Assembly: GCA_048262455.1 (NCBI GenBank)
Contig: JBLXFD010000020.1
Location: 1 to 64,000, forward strand
Direction of reading: 5' to 3'
Source of the DNA: Psychromarinibacter sp048262455
Lineage (GTDB): Bacteria > Pseudomonadota > Alphaproteobacteria > Rhodobacterales > Rhodobacteraceae
DNA: 64,000 nucleotides
Part shown: in pieces, positions 17,325-25,660 of the stretch
How positions within the stretch are numbered: the first letter of the stretch is position 1
Layout: the number at the start of each line of letters is the position of its first letter
Translations under genes and position numbers: made by a program
Notes under the pieces: model-generated
Seen by the model: only the letters and a program-made list of their open reading frames with translations
Told to the model about the DNA's origin: nothing
The model's database searches: none

Positions 17325-18832
17325 AGGTCATCCTGTGCCTGTTCGACTCGTTGAACCGGCGGGCGCTGTCCTGCCTCGGCGGCGACCACCCCACGCCGAA
17401 CTTCGACCGGCTGGCGGCGCGCAGCGCGGTGTTCGGACAGCACTTCGTCGGGTCCATGCCCTGCATGCCGGCGCGGCGTGACCTGCAGACCGGGCGGTTG
17501 AACTTCCTGCACCGCAGCTGGGGCCCGCTGGAACCCTTCGACGAGACCGTCACCGCGCGCATGGGCGCGGCAGGGGTGCACAGCCACCTCGTGACCGACC
17601 ACTACCACTACTTCGAGAACGGCGGCGCCAACTACCACACCGAGTTCACCACCTGGGACTTCCTGCGCGGGCAGGAGGCCGACCCCTGGGCGCATTCGGT
17701 GACCCCGCCGCTGGACCGCTTCCGCGCCATGTACGACCCCGAGCAGATCGAGGAGGACCGCAGCGGCTACCGGCTGCAGGGCGCGATAAACCGCGACCAG
17801 ATCCGCGAGACGGCGGAGTTCCCGGTGGTGCGCACCTTCGACGGGGCGCTGGATTTTCTGGGCGCGAACGGCGCGGCCGACAACTGGTTCCTGCAGATCG
17901 AGACCTTCGACCCGCACGAGCCCTTCCACGCCCCCGCCGAACACCGCGCGCGCACGGGCGCCGCGGACGCCACGGGCAACGAGCCCCTGCGCGACTGGCC
18001 CCGCTACCGCCGCACCGAGGCGGGCGAGGACCTGCGGGCGGTGCGCGCCAACTACGCCGCCCTGGTGGCGCTGTGCGACGACCAGCTGGGCCGGCTGCTG
18101 GACCACATGGACGCCGAGGACATGTGGGACGACACCGCGCTGATCGTCACCACCGACCACGGCTTCCTGCTGGGAGAGCATGACTGGTGGGGCAAGAACC
18201 GCGCCCCCTTCTACAACGAGATCGCCCATATCCCGCTGTTCATCCACCTGCCCGGCGCCGCCCCCGGCCCGCGCCGCGCGCTGAGCCAGAACATCGACGT
18301 GGCGGCGACGCTGCTGGACCTTTACGGGCTGGAGCCGCTGGACGGGATGCAGGGCCGCTCGCTGCTGCCCGCGGTGCACGAGGATGCGCCGGGGCGCGAG
18401 ATCGCGCTTTACGGGGTCTTCGGCGGCGCGATCAACGCCACCGACGGGCGGCACAGCTATTTCCGCTATCCGCCGGACATGGAATCCGCGCCGCTGAACG
18501 AATACACCCTGATGCCCCAGCACGCGCGCCGCCCCTTCACCGCCGCCGAATTCGCCGGCGCGGCGCTGCACCCCGGCTTCGGCTTCACCAAGGGCATGCC
18601 GCTGCTGAAGCTGCCCGCCCTTCCCGGCGCCATGCGCCCGCCGATGCAGGGCGGCGGCTTCGACGACACCGACACGGTGCTTTACGACCTGCAGGCCGAC
18701 CCCGGCCAGACCGCACCGGTGGACGACCCGGAAACCGAGGCGCGCTTCTGCAAGGCCATCGCCGCCGAGATGGCGCGCCACGAGGCACCGGAGGAGCTGT
18801 ACGACCGTTTCGCGCTGGACCCGGCGGCATGA
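17321..18832 (+). CDS. Cys-type sulfatase 2
   Basis: 503 residues. The start MKVILCLFDSLNRRAL gives the first metal-binding Asp at residue 8; the formylglycine signature is C48-M-P-A-R; the distal metal site is VTTDHGFLLGEHDWWGKN. There is no signal peptide. A Ser follows the first Asp, as in the D-S/T branch of sulfatases, whereas the other three sulfatases here have D-Q, so it is a different subgroup and probably has a different positional specificity. It overlaps tctA upstream and the next sulfatase downstream by ATGA, which places it firmly in the operon. Confidence 0.87.
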   Translation: MKVILCLFDSLNRRALSCLGGDHPTPNFDRLAARSAVFGQHFVGSMPCMPARRDLQTGRLNFLHRSWGPLEPFDETVTARMGAAGVHSHLVTDHYHYFENGGANYHTEFTTWDFLRGQEADPWAHSVTPPLDRFRAMYDPEQIEEDRSGYRLQGAINRDQIRETAEFPVVRTFDGALDFLGANGAADNWFLQIETFDPHEPFHAPAEHRARTGAADATGNEPLRDWPRYRRTEAGEDLRAVRANYAALVALCDDQLGRLLDHMDAEDMWDDTALIVTTDHGFLLGEHDWWGKNRAPFYNEIAHIPLFIHLPGAAPGPRRALSQNIDVAATLLDLYGLEPLDGMQGRSLLPAVHEDAPGREIALYGVFGGAINATDGRHSYFRYPPDMESAPLNEYTLMPQHARRPFTAAEFAGAALHPGFGFTKGMPLLKLPALPGAMRPPMQGGGFDDTDTVLYDLQADPGQTAPVDDPETEARFCKAIAAEMARHEAPEELYDRFALDPAA

Positions 18833-20298
18833 GCCGGCCGAACATCCTGTGGATCTGCGCCGACCAGATGCGCCACGACACCATCGCGGCGCTGGGCAAC
18901 CCGCATATCCGCACGCCGAACCTTGACCGGCTGGCGGCCGAAGGCACCGCCTTCACCCGCACCTACGTGCAGAACACCGTCTGCACCCCCTCCCGCGCCA
19001 GTTTCCTGACCGGCCGCTACCCCGCCGCGCACCGGGTCTACCGGAACGGGGTGGAAAGCTTTCCCCCCGACGAGGTGCTGGTGACCCGGATCTTCGCCGA
19101 CGCGGGTTATGACTGCGGGCTGGTGGGCAAGCTGCACCTGTCCACCGCCACCGCCGGAGAGGTGCGCCCCGACGACGGCTACCGCTACTTCCAGTGGTCG
19201 CACAACCCGATGACCGGCGAGGCGGACGCGCAGAACGCCTATCACCACTGGCTGAAGGACAAGGGCCTCGACCCGGCGGAACTGTTCGACACCCAGCGCG
19301 GCTTCATCGGCGCGGGCGCGCCCGAAGAGCTGCACCAGACCACGTGGTGTGCCGAGAAGGCGATCGAGTTCATCGGGCAGGACCGGGACGGCCCCTGGCT
19401 GCTGAGCGTGAACCCCTACGATCCGCACCCGCCCTTCGATCCGCCGCAGGAATACCTGGACCGCTACGACCCCGAGGACCTGCCGCCGCCGCTGTTCCGC
19501 CAGTCCGATCTGGAACGCCAGCCGCAGTTCGCCCGGGTCCGCAGCCAGACCGTCACCGCCGCCAACCCGCTGGGCGGCGCGGCGGAGGAAGAGGACTACG
19601 CCAGCCAGTCCGAACGCGGCTTCCGCCCCCCCGCCAGCTACGACGGCCGGGCGGTGAAGGCGGCCTACTACGCGATGATCGAACTGCTGGACACCCAGGT
19701 GGGCCGCATCCTTGACGCGCTGGAGCAAAGCGGCCAGCGCGAGGACACGCTGGTGATCTTCACCAGCGACCACGGCGAGCTGCTGGGCGATCACGGGTTG
19801 CTCTACAAGGGCTGCCGCTTTTTCGAGGGGCTGACCCACGTGCCGCTGATCCTGTCCTGGCCCGGCCGCATCCGCGCGGGTGTGCAGGCCGAGGGGCTGG
19901 CGGAACTGGTGGATCTTGCGCCGACGATCCTCGAGGCCGCGGGCCTGCCGGTGCCCGAGGCGATGCAGGGTGCCTCGCTGCTGCCGATCGCCACCGGCGC
20001 CGCGCCGCCGGAGCGGCACAAGGACCTGGTGATCTGCGACTTCAACGACTCCGTCGGCTACTCGCCGGTGCCCGACCGCACCCAGGCGACCATGACCTTC
20101 GACGGCCGCTGGAAGCTGGCGCTCTACCACAGCCACGGCATCGGCGAGCTGTTCGACCTGGATGCCGATCCCGGCGAATTCGACAACCTCTTCGGCCGGC
20201 CGGAGCTGGCCGCCAAGCAGGCCGAACTGGTCCTGCGCCACGTCAACGCCTGGGCGGCCACGGTCACGCCGCGCGGCAGGAGGGTCTCCAATGCCTGA
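18829..20298 (+). CDS. Cys-type sulfatase 3
   Basis: 489 residues. NILWICADQMRHD opens the protein, the formylglycine signature is C52-T-P-S-R followed by ASFLTGRYP, and FTSDHGELLGDHGLLYKG forms the second metal site. The C-terminal WKLALYHSHGIGELFDLDADPGEFDNL is the usual sulfatase tail. It lacks a secretion signal. Its end overlaps the LarA-family gene by 8 bases, showing that desulfation and the nickel-dependent step are co-expressed. Likely acts on a small imported sulfate ester; choline-sulfatase-like or phosphonate esterase activities are alternatives. Confidence 0.88.
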   Translation: MSRPNILWICADQMRHDTIAALGNPHIRTPNLDRLAAEGTAFTRTYVQNTVCTPSRASFLTGRYPAAHRVYRNGVESFPPDEVLVTRIFADAGYDCGLVGKLHLSTATAGEVRPDDGYRYFQWSHNPMTGEADAQNAYHHWLKDKGLDPAELFDTQRGFIGAGAPEELHQTTWCAEKAIEFIGQDRDGPWLLSVNPYDPHPPFDPPQEYLDRYDPEDLPPPLFRQSDLERQPQFARVRSQTVTAANPLGGAAEEEDYASQSERGFRPPASYDGRAVKAAYYAMIELLDTQVGRILDALEQSGQREDTLVIFTSDHGELLGDHGLLYKGCRFFEGLTHVPLILSWPGRIRAGVQAEGLAELVDLAPTILEAAGLPVPEAMQGASLLPIATGAAPPERHKDLVICDFNDSVGYSPVPDRTQATMTFDGRWKLALYHSHGIGELFDLDADPGEFDNLFGRPELAAKQAELVLRHVNAWAATVTPRGRRVSNA

Positions 20299-21604
20299 CA
20301 TGTCTCCCACGTTTCCCGCCGTGGTGCTGCCGCACCTCGAGGGGGTGGAACTGCCGAAGCTGCGCCGGGTGCGCGTGCGCCAGCCGGAAACCCCCATGGT
20401 GCCCGACACCGCCGCCGCGGTGCGCGCGGCGCTGGACGCGCAGGCGGGGCTGTTCGAGGGGCTGGCCGAGGGGGCCGAGATCGCCGTGGCCGTGGGCAGC
20501 CGCGGGATCTGCGAGATCGACCTGGTGGCCCGCACCGCGGTGGAATGGCTGAAGGCCCGCGGCCTCGCCCCCTTCATCGTGCCCGGCATGGGATCGCACG
20601 GGGGCGGCACCGCCGAGGGTCAGCGCGCGGTGCTGGCGCGGCTGGGGGTGGACGAGGCCCGCATGGGCTGCGAGATCCGCGCCACCATGGAGACCGTGCA
20701 GTACGGCGAGATCGAGGGCGGCCACGTCTGCCACTTCGACGCCAATGCCGCCGCCGCCGCCGGGGTGCTGGCGATCAACCGGGTCAAGGCGCACACCAGC
20801 TATCCGCGTCCCGTGGAAAGCGGGCTGACCAAGATGCTCGCGGTGGGGCTGGGCAAGCAGCAGGGCGCGCGCTCGGTGCATTTCACCGGCCCGCGCGGGC
20901 TGTCCGAGGTGCTGCCGCGCCTCGCCGCCCGCGTGGTGGAACGCGCGCCGCTGACCGCCGGGCTGGCGCTGGTGGAGAACGCCGAGGAACGCATCGCCCA
21001 TGTCGAGGCGGTGCCGCCCGCAGAGTTCTACGCCGCCGACGAACGGCTGCTGAAGATGTCCAAGGCCGCCATGGCCCGCCTGCCCTTCGACCTGCTGGAC
21101 GGGTTGATCGTGGAAAAGGTGGGCAAGGACATCTCCGGCGCCGGGATGGACCCGGCGATCTGCGGGCGTGCCGACATCCGCGGGGTCGAGAACCCCAAGA
21201 CCCCCTACATCCACAAGATCGCCGTGCTGGGCATGACCGAGGCTACCGGCGGCAACGGCATGGGCGTGGGCGTCGCCGACTACGCGCCCCGGGCGTGCAT
21301 CGAGGCGCTGGACCTCAAGGCGATCTACATGAACGCCGTCACCGCCACGATCATCGAGAAGGCCCGCCTGCCGGTGGTGCTGCCCGACGACCGCGCGGTG
21401 CTGCGGGCGCTGGTGGCCACCTGCTGGGCCGCGGGCGCGCCGCGGATCTGCCAGATCAAATCGACGCTGCACCTGGACGAGATGGCGGTGACGGACAACC
21501 TGGCCGAGGAACTGCGCGAAAAGGGCCTGCTGCTGTCAGAGGACGCGCCGGCGCCGCTGACCTTCGACGCCGAGGGGCGGCTGAACGAAAGGCTGTGGCA
21601 ATGA
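20291..21604 (+). CDS. LarA-family nickel-pincer racemase/epimerase homologue
   Basis: 437 residues; ATG at 20291 lies 6 bases after AGGAGGG. The LarA (DUF2088) fold is recognised by GMGSHGGGTAEGQ (H103) and VKAHTSYPRPVESGLTKM (K166, H168, K181), then H197 after GKQQGARS. These correspond in order and spacing to His108, His174, Lys184 and His200 of lactate racemase, the residues that bind the nickel pincer nucleotide or act as acid/base. LarA homologues racemise or epimerise 2-hydroxyacids by hydride transfer. Its position between sulfatases and upstream of sugar-acid dehydratases suggests a sugar acid or other hydroxyacid rather than lactate. The cofactor genes larC and larE follow in the same operon; larB is not in the window. 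Confidence 0.82.
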   Translation: MPDMSPTFPAVVLPHLEGVELPKLRRVRVRQPETPMVPDTAAAVRAALDAQAGLFEGLAEGAEIAVAVGSRGICEIDLVARTAVEWLKARGLAPFIVPGMGSHGGGTAEGQRAVLARLGVDEARMGCEIRATMETVQYGEIEGGHVCHFDANAAAAAGVLAINRVKAHTSYPRPVESGLTKMLAVGLGKQQGARSVHFTGPRGLSEVLPRLAARVVERAPLTAGLALVENAEERIAHVEAVPPAEFYAADERLLKMSKAAMARLPFDLLDGLIVEKVGKDISGAGMDPAICGRADIRGVENPKTPYIHKIAVLGMTEATGGNGMGVGVADYAPRACIEALDLKAIYMNAVTATIIEKARLPVVLPDDRAVLRALVATCWAAGAPRICQIKSTLHLDEMAVTDNLAEELREKGLLLSEDAPAPLTFDAEGRLNERLWQ

Positions 21605-23073
21605 GCGCGCGGCGGGCAAAGAACCTGCTGTTCATCTTCTCGGACCAGCACGCGGCCCGGGTCACCGGCTGCTACGGCGATGCGCATGTCGAGACCCCGG
21701 CGCTGGACGCGCTGGCGGCGCGCGGGGTGCGGCTGGACAACGTCTATTGCCCCTCGCCCATCTGCGTGCCCAGCCGCATGTCGATGCTGACCGCGCGCCA
21801 CCCGCACCGGCAGGACTGCTGGACCAACGACGACTACCTCGCCTCGGACATCCCCACCTGGCTGCACGCCCTCGGCGCCGCCGGGCACCGGCCGGAACTG
21901 GTGGGGCGGATGCACGCCATGGGGCCCGACCAGCTGCACGGCTACGTGGCGCGCGAGGTGGGCGACCACTCGCCCAACTGGGCCGGCGCCGGGCGGCACG
22001 ACATGGGGCCACTGGCCAAGACCAACGATCCCAATCCCGACAGCCTCGTGGCCTGCGGCGCGGGCCAGTCGGCCTACGAGGTCAAGGACCTGGACGTGAC
22101 CGAGGCGGCGCTGGCCGCGCTCGACCGGATCGCCGCCGAGGACCGGCCGTTCTGCCTGACGGTGGGCCTGATGCTGCCCCACGCGCCCTACGTCGCGGCT
22201 CAGAAGTGGATCGACCGCTACCTGGACGAGCTGCCGCCCCCCGCGATCCCGCCGGCGCCCGAAGGGGCCGAGCATCCCTGGATCGCCTGGTGGCGCCGCA
22301 ACCGGGGCGTCGAGGCGGTGCCGGAGCCGCAGTCGCGCCTGGCCCGCGCCGCCTACTGGGGGCTGGTCAGCGCCATGGACGAGATGATCGGCCGCATCCT
22401 CGCCCGCCTGCGCGACCACGGGATGGAGCAGGACACCCTGGTGGTCTACGCCTCGGACCACGGCGACCACGTGGGCGAGCGCGGGCTTTGGTGGAAGCAC
22501 ACGCTGTTCGACGAAAGCGCCAAGGTGCCGGTGATCGCCGCGCTGCCCGGCGTGCTGCCCGAGGGCGCGGCCTTCGGGCAGGTCTGCGGGCTGGCGGACC
22601 TGTCACAAACGATGATCGAGGCCATGGGCGGCACGCCCCTGCCGGACGCCGACGGGCGCAGCCTCTGGCCGCTGCTGACCGGCGCATCGGCGGATTGGGA
22701 AGACCAGGCCTTCTGCGAATACTGCACCGACGGCGTGCCCGACTGGACCGGCGGCCGCGCGGTGCGCCAGCGGATGATCCGCCGGGGCCGCTGGAAGCTG
22801 CACTACTACTGGGGCGAGCCGCCGCTGCTGTTCGACATGGAGGCCGATCCGCAGGAACAGGCCAACCTCGCCGACGATCCCGCCCACCGCGCGGTGCTGG
22901 AGGACCTGACCGCCCGGGTGCTGGACGGCTGGGACCCCGAGGCGATAGACGCGGTGATGCGCCGCCGCCGGGCGCAGAAGGACGTGATCGCCGCCTGGGT
23001 GCGCGAGACGCGGCCGGAAAGCTCCCACATCTGGCCGATGCGCGATGGAATGAACAGACTGGACCCGCAATGA
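21601..23073 (+). CDS. Cys-type sulfatase 4
   Basis: 490 residues, start overlapping the LarA-family stop (ATGA). NLLFIFSDQHAARV provides the first metal ligands, C55-V-P-S-R followed by MSMLTARHPHRQ the formylglycine signature, and YASDHGDHVGERGLWWKHT the second metal site. No signal peptide. The C-terminal region (RRGRWKLHYYWGEPPLLFDMEADPQE) is typical. It ends in an ATGA overlap with the MR/MLE gene. Having this enzyme on the far side of the LarA gene suggests that desulfation steps bracket the epimerisation, or that several sulfate positions are attacked. Confidence 0.88.
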   Translation: MSARRAKNLLFIFSDQHAARVTGCYGDAHVETPALDALAARGVRLDNVYCPSPICVPSRMSMLTARHPHRQDCWTNDDYLASDIPTWLHALGAAGHRPELVGRMHAMGPDQLHGYVAREVGDHSPNWAGAGRHDMGPLAKTNDPNPDSLVACGAGQSAYEVKDLDVTEAALAALDRIAAEDRPFCLTVGLMLPHAPYVAAQKWIDRYLDELPPPAIPPAPEGAEHPWIAWWRRNRGVEAVPEPQSRLARAAYWGLVSAMDEMIGRILARLRDHGMEQDTLVVYASDHGDHVGERGLWWKHTLFDESAKVPVIAALPGVLPEGAAFGQVCGLADLSQTMIEAMGGTPLPDADGRSLWPLLTGASADWEDQAFCEYCTDGVPDWTGGRAVRQRMIRRGRWKLHYYWGEPPLLFDMEADPQEQANLADDPAHRAVLEDLTARVLDGWDPEAIDAVMRRRRAQKDVIAAWVRETRPESSHIWPMRDGMNRLDPQ

Positions 23074-24203
23074 CCCGCCTCGCCAAGCTCGAGATCTACC
23101 ACTTCCGCCATCCGCTGGTGCAAGCCATCACAACGGTGATGGGGCCGATGACCCACCGCCCGGCCCTGCTGCTGCGGATCGAGGACGCCGAGGGCGCCGA
23201 GGGCTGGGGCGAGATCTGGTGCAACTTCCCGCCCGGCGGCGACCTGCACCGGGCGCGGCTGGCGATCAACGTGCTGCCCCACGCGCTGGCCGGGCTCGAG
23301 GCCGACGAGACGCCGTTCGAGACGATCCGCACCCGCCTGCGCCGCCTTGCCATCCAGGCCGGCGAGCCGGGACCGGTGGCGCAGCTGGCCGCCGGCGCCG
23401 ACATTGCCCTGCACGACCTGCGCGCGCGCCGGCAGGGGGTGCCGCTGGCCCGCCTGCTGGGCGGCGCGCCGCGCGCGGTTCCGGCCTATGCCAGCGGCAT
23501 CGACCCGGCCCGCTTCGAGGCGCAGTACGAGCGGATGCGCGGGCTGGGCTACCGCCGCTTCAAGCAGCGCATTGGCTTCGGCGAGGACGAGGGCCTGCCG
23601 CAACTGGAAACCGCCGCGGCGGACCTGCGCGAGGGCGAGGTGCTGATGGCCGATGCCAACCAGGCCTGGGACGCCCCCACCGCCATCGCCCGCGCCGACC
23701 GGCTGGCGCCGCTGCACCTGAACTGGCTGGAGGAACCGATCTGCGCCGACGACCCGCTGCCAGACTGGCAGGCGGTGGCCAATGCCGCGCCGATGCCGCT
23801 GGCGGGGGGCGAGAACATCGGCCACCGGGCGGACTTCAGCACCGCCATCGCGGCGGGCGTCTTCGGCTTCATGCAGCCCGACATCTGCAAGTGGGGCGGG
23901 CTCTCGGGCGCCGCCTCGGTGGCGCGCGAGGCCGAGGCGGCGGGGATCACCTACTGCCCGCATTTCCTTGGCGGCGGCGTCGGGCTGGTGGCCTCGGCGC
24001 ACCTGCTGGCGGCGGTGGGCGGCGCTGGGTTCCTCGAGGTCGACAGCCAGGAGAACCCGCTGCTGGAACACTTCTCTGGCCGCGGACTGGCGCTGAAGGA
24101 CGGCGCCTTCCCGGTGACCGACGCGGCGGGGCTGGGCTACGTGCCCGACGTGGCGGGGGCGGCGAACATGCTGGCCTCGCGCGAGGAAAGGCGCCTGTCA
24201 TGA
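23070..24203 (+). CDS. Mandelate racemase/muconate lactonising enzyme family protein, probable acid-sugar dehydratase
   Basis: 377 residues. The capping domain (1-130) precedes a TIM barrel with K165-Q-R167, D195 (MADANQAW), E221 (LEEPI), E248 (GGENIG) and H298 (CPHFLGGG). Metal ligands and the Lys/His acid-base pair therefore align closely with mandelate racemase numbering; the second Lys of the usual K-x-K is Arg. Members of this group mostly dehydrate aldonic, uronic or aldaric acids, a few racemise. Cytoplasmic. It is fused by ATGA overlaps to a sulfatase upstream and to the UxaA-type small subunit downstream, so it likely acts on the desulfated acid. Confidence 0.88.
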   Translation: MTRLAKLEIYHFRHPLVQAITTVMGPMTHRPALLLRIEDAEGAEGWGEIWCNFPPGGDLHRARLAINVLPHALAGLEADETPFETIRTRLRRLAIQAGEPGPVAQLAAGADIALHDLRARRQGVPLARLLGGAPRAVPAYASGIDPARFEAQYERMRGLGYRRFKQRIGFGEDEGLPQLETAAADLREGEVLMADANQAWDAPTAIARADRLAPLHLNWLEEPICADDPLPDWQAVANAAPMPLAGGENIGHRADFSTAIAAGVFGFMQPDICKWGGLSGAASVAREAEAAGITYCPHFLGGGVGLVASAHLLAAVGGAGFLEVDSQENPLLEHFSGRGLALKDGAFPVTDAAGLGYVPDVAGAANMLASREERRLS

Positions 24204-24481
24204 GCATCGGCGCGGTGCGGCTGCACCCTGGGGACAACGTGCTGTGCCTGCTGCGCGACCACGCGGGCGGCGAGGTGCCGCAGACCGCCGGCGGCCCCGG
24301 CCCCGCCCTGCGCGCGCCGGTGGCGCTGGGGCACAAGGTGGCGCTGGAACCCATCGCCAAGGGCGGCGAGGTGCGCAAGTACGGCGTGCCCATCGGCCGC
24401 GCCACCCGGGACATCGCTGAGGGCGACCACGTGCACCTGCACAACCTCAAGGGCTTCCTCGACCAGGGAGAGGTGGCATGA
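24200..24481 (+). CDS. SAF-domain small subunit of a two-component UxaA-family lyase
   Basis: 93 residues with the SAF pattern: RLHPGDNVLCLL at the start, ALGHKVALEPIAKGGEVRKYGVPIGRATRDIAEGDHVHLHNL at the end. In altronate dehydratase (UxaA) this is the N-terminal part of one chain; here it is a separate gene overlapping the large subunit by ATGA. Split forms are found in several UxaA-family lyases, including (R)-sulfolactate sulfo-lyase SuyA/SuyB, so the reaction may be loss of water from a sugar acid or loss of sulfite. Context of sulfatases makes either possible. Confidence 0.8.
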   Translation: MSIGAVRLHPGDNVLCLLRDHAGGEVPQTAGGPGPALRAPVALGHKVALEPIAKGGEVRKYGVPIGRATRDIAEGDHVHLHNLKGFLDQGEVA

Positions 24482-25647
24482 CCCTGCCCCGCGAGTTCCT
24501 CGGCTACCCCCGCGCCAGCGGCCCCGCAGGCGTGCGCAACCACCTGCTGATCCTGTCGGTCTGCGGGCTGAACGCCCCCGGCGCGCGCAAGCTGGCGGCG
24601 GCGCTGCCCGATGCGGTGCTGGTCTCGACCATGTACGGGCGCGGACAGGTGGGCGAGGACAAGGCCTTTCACCAGCGGATGCTGACCGGCTTTGCCACCC
24701 ATCCCAACGTGGGCGCGGTGGTGATCCTGGCCGCCGACACCGCCATGCGAGAGAAATTCGAGGCCCCCGTCGCCGCTTCGGGCCGCCCGGTGCTGGGCCT
24801 GTCGCTGCAGGAAGAGGGCGAGGACGGCGAGGCGCTGCTGTCCAAGGCCACCGAGGGCGGGAAGAAGCTGGCGCGGCAGCTGGCCGAGGAGGCCCGCGTC
24901 CCCTGCCCCATCACCGAGTTGACCATCGCCATGGAATGCGGCCATTCCGACGCTTCCTCGGGCATCGTGGCCAACCCGCTGGCGGGCGACGTCGCCGACG
25001 CCGTCTGCGCGGCGGGCGGCAGGGCGATCTTCAGCGAGACGCTGGAATGGACCGGCGCCGAGGACAGCCTCTACCGCCGCTGCGCCGACTCGGCGGTGGC
25101 GGAACGGCTGCGCGACCTCGTGGGCGCACGCCACACCATTGCGCGGCAGGCGGGGCACGACGTGGCGCTGGGCAACCCCGGGCCGCAGAACCACGCGGGC
25201 GGGCTGACCACGCTGGAGGAAAAGTCGCTGGGCGCCGTCGCCAAGGGCGGCACCGGCCCCATCGTCGGCGCGCTGTCGCAGGGCGAGGCACCGGGCGCCG
25301 CGCCGGGGCTCTACCTGATGGACACGCCGACGCTCTCGCCCGAATCGATCTCTTCCATGGTGGCGGCGGGGGCGCAGATCGTGCTTTTCACCACCGGCCA
25401 CGGCAACCCCTATGCCAGCGCCGTGTCGCCCACGCTGAAGATCACCGCCAACCCCGAGACCGCGGCGCGGCTGCCACGGCAGATCGACTGCGATGCCTCC
25501 GCCGCCTTCACCGGCGCCGCCCCGCGCGATACGCTGCTGCCGAAACTGCTGGACACGCTGGTTCGCGTGGCCGAGGGAGAGGCGACCAACGCGGAGCGGT
25601 TGGACGAGGGGGGCGAGGCAATCAGCCGACTTGGCCCCTCGATATGA
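24478..25647 (+). CDS. Large catalytic subunit of a UxaA-family lyase/dehydratase
   Basis: 389 residues. FLGYPRASGPAGVRNHLLIL at the start, ELTIAMECGHSDASSGIVANP in the middle, and GLYLMDTPTLSPESISSMVAAGAQIVLFTTGHGNP are diagnostic of the altronate/galactarate dehydratase family, which uses a bound divalent metal. The usual CGGSD is CGHSD here. Works with the SAF subunit encoded just before. Candidate products are 2-keto-3-deoxy acids, but no KDG kinase or aldolase lies in the window, so the pathway must be completed elsewhere. SuyB-like sulfo-lyase is the main alternative. Confidence 0.82.
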   Translation: MTLPREFLGYPRASGPAGVRNHLLILSVCGLNAPGARKLAAALPDAVLVSTMYGRGQVGEDKAFHQRMLTGFATHPNVGAVVILAADTAMREKFEAPVAASGRPVLGLSLQEEGEDGEALLSKATEGGKKLARQLAEEARVPCPITELTIAMECGHSDASSGIVANPLAGDVADAVCAAGGRAIFSETLEWTGAEDSLYRRCADSAVAERLRDLVGARHTIARQAGHDVALGNPGPQNHAGGLTTLEEKSLGAVAKGGTGPIVGALSQGEAPGAAPGLYLMDTPTLSPESISSMVAAGAQIVLFTTGHGNPYASAVSPTLKITANPETAARLPRQIDCDASAAFTGAAPRDTLLPKLLDTLVRVAEGEATNAERLDEGGEAISRLGPSI

Positions 25648-25660
25648 GGCGAATGACGAC

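Noticed and set aside
17321..17370. Ser after the first metal-binding Asp of sulfatase 2 as a sign of inactivity
   Set aside because: A D-S/T pair occurs in active sulfatase subgroups, and the formylglycine Cys and distal D-H-G site are intact.
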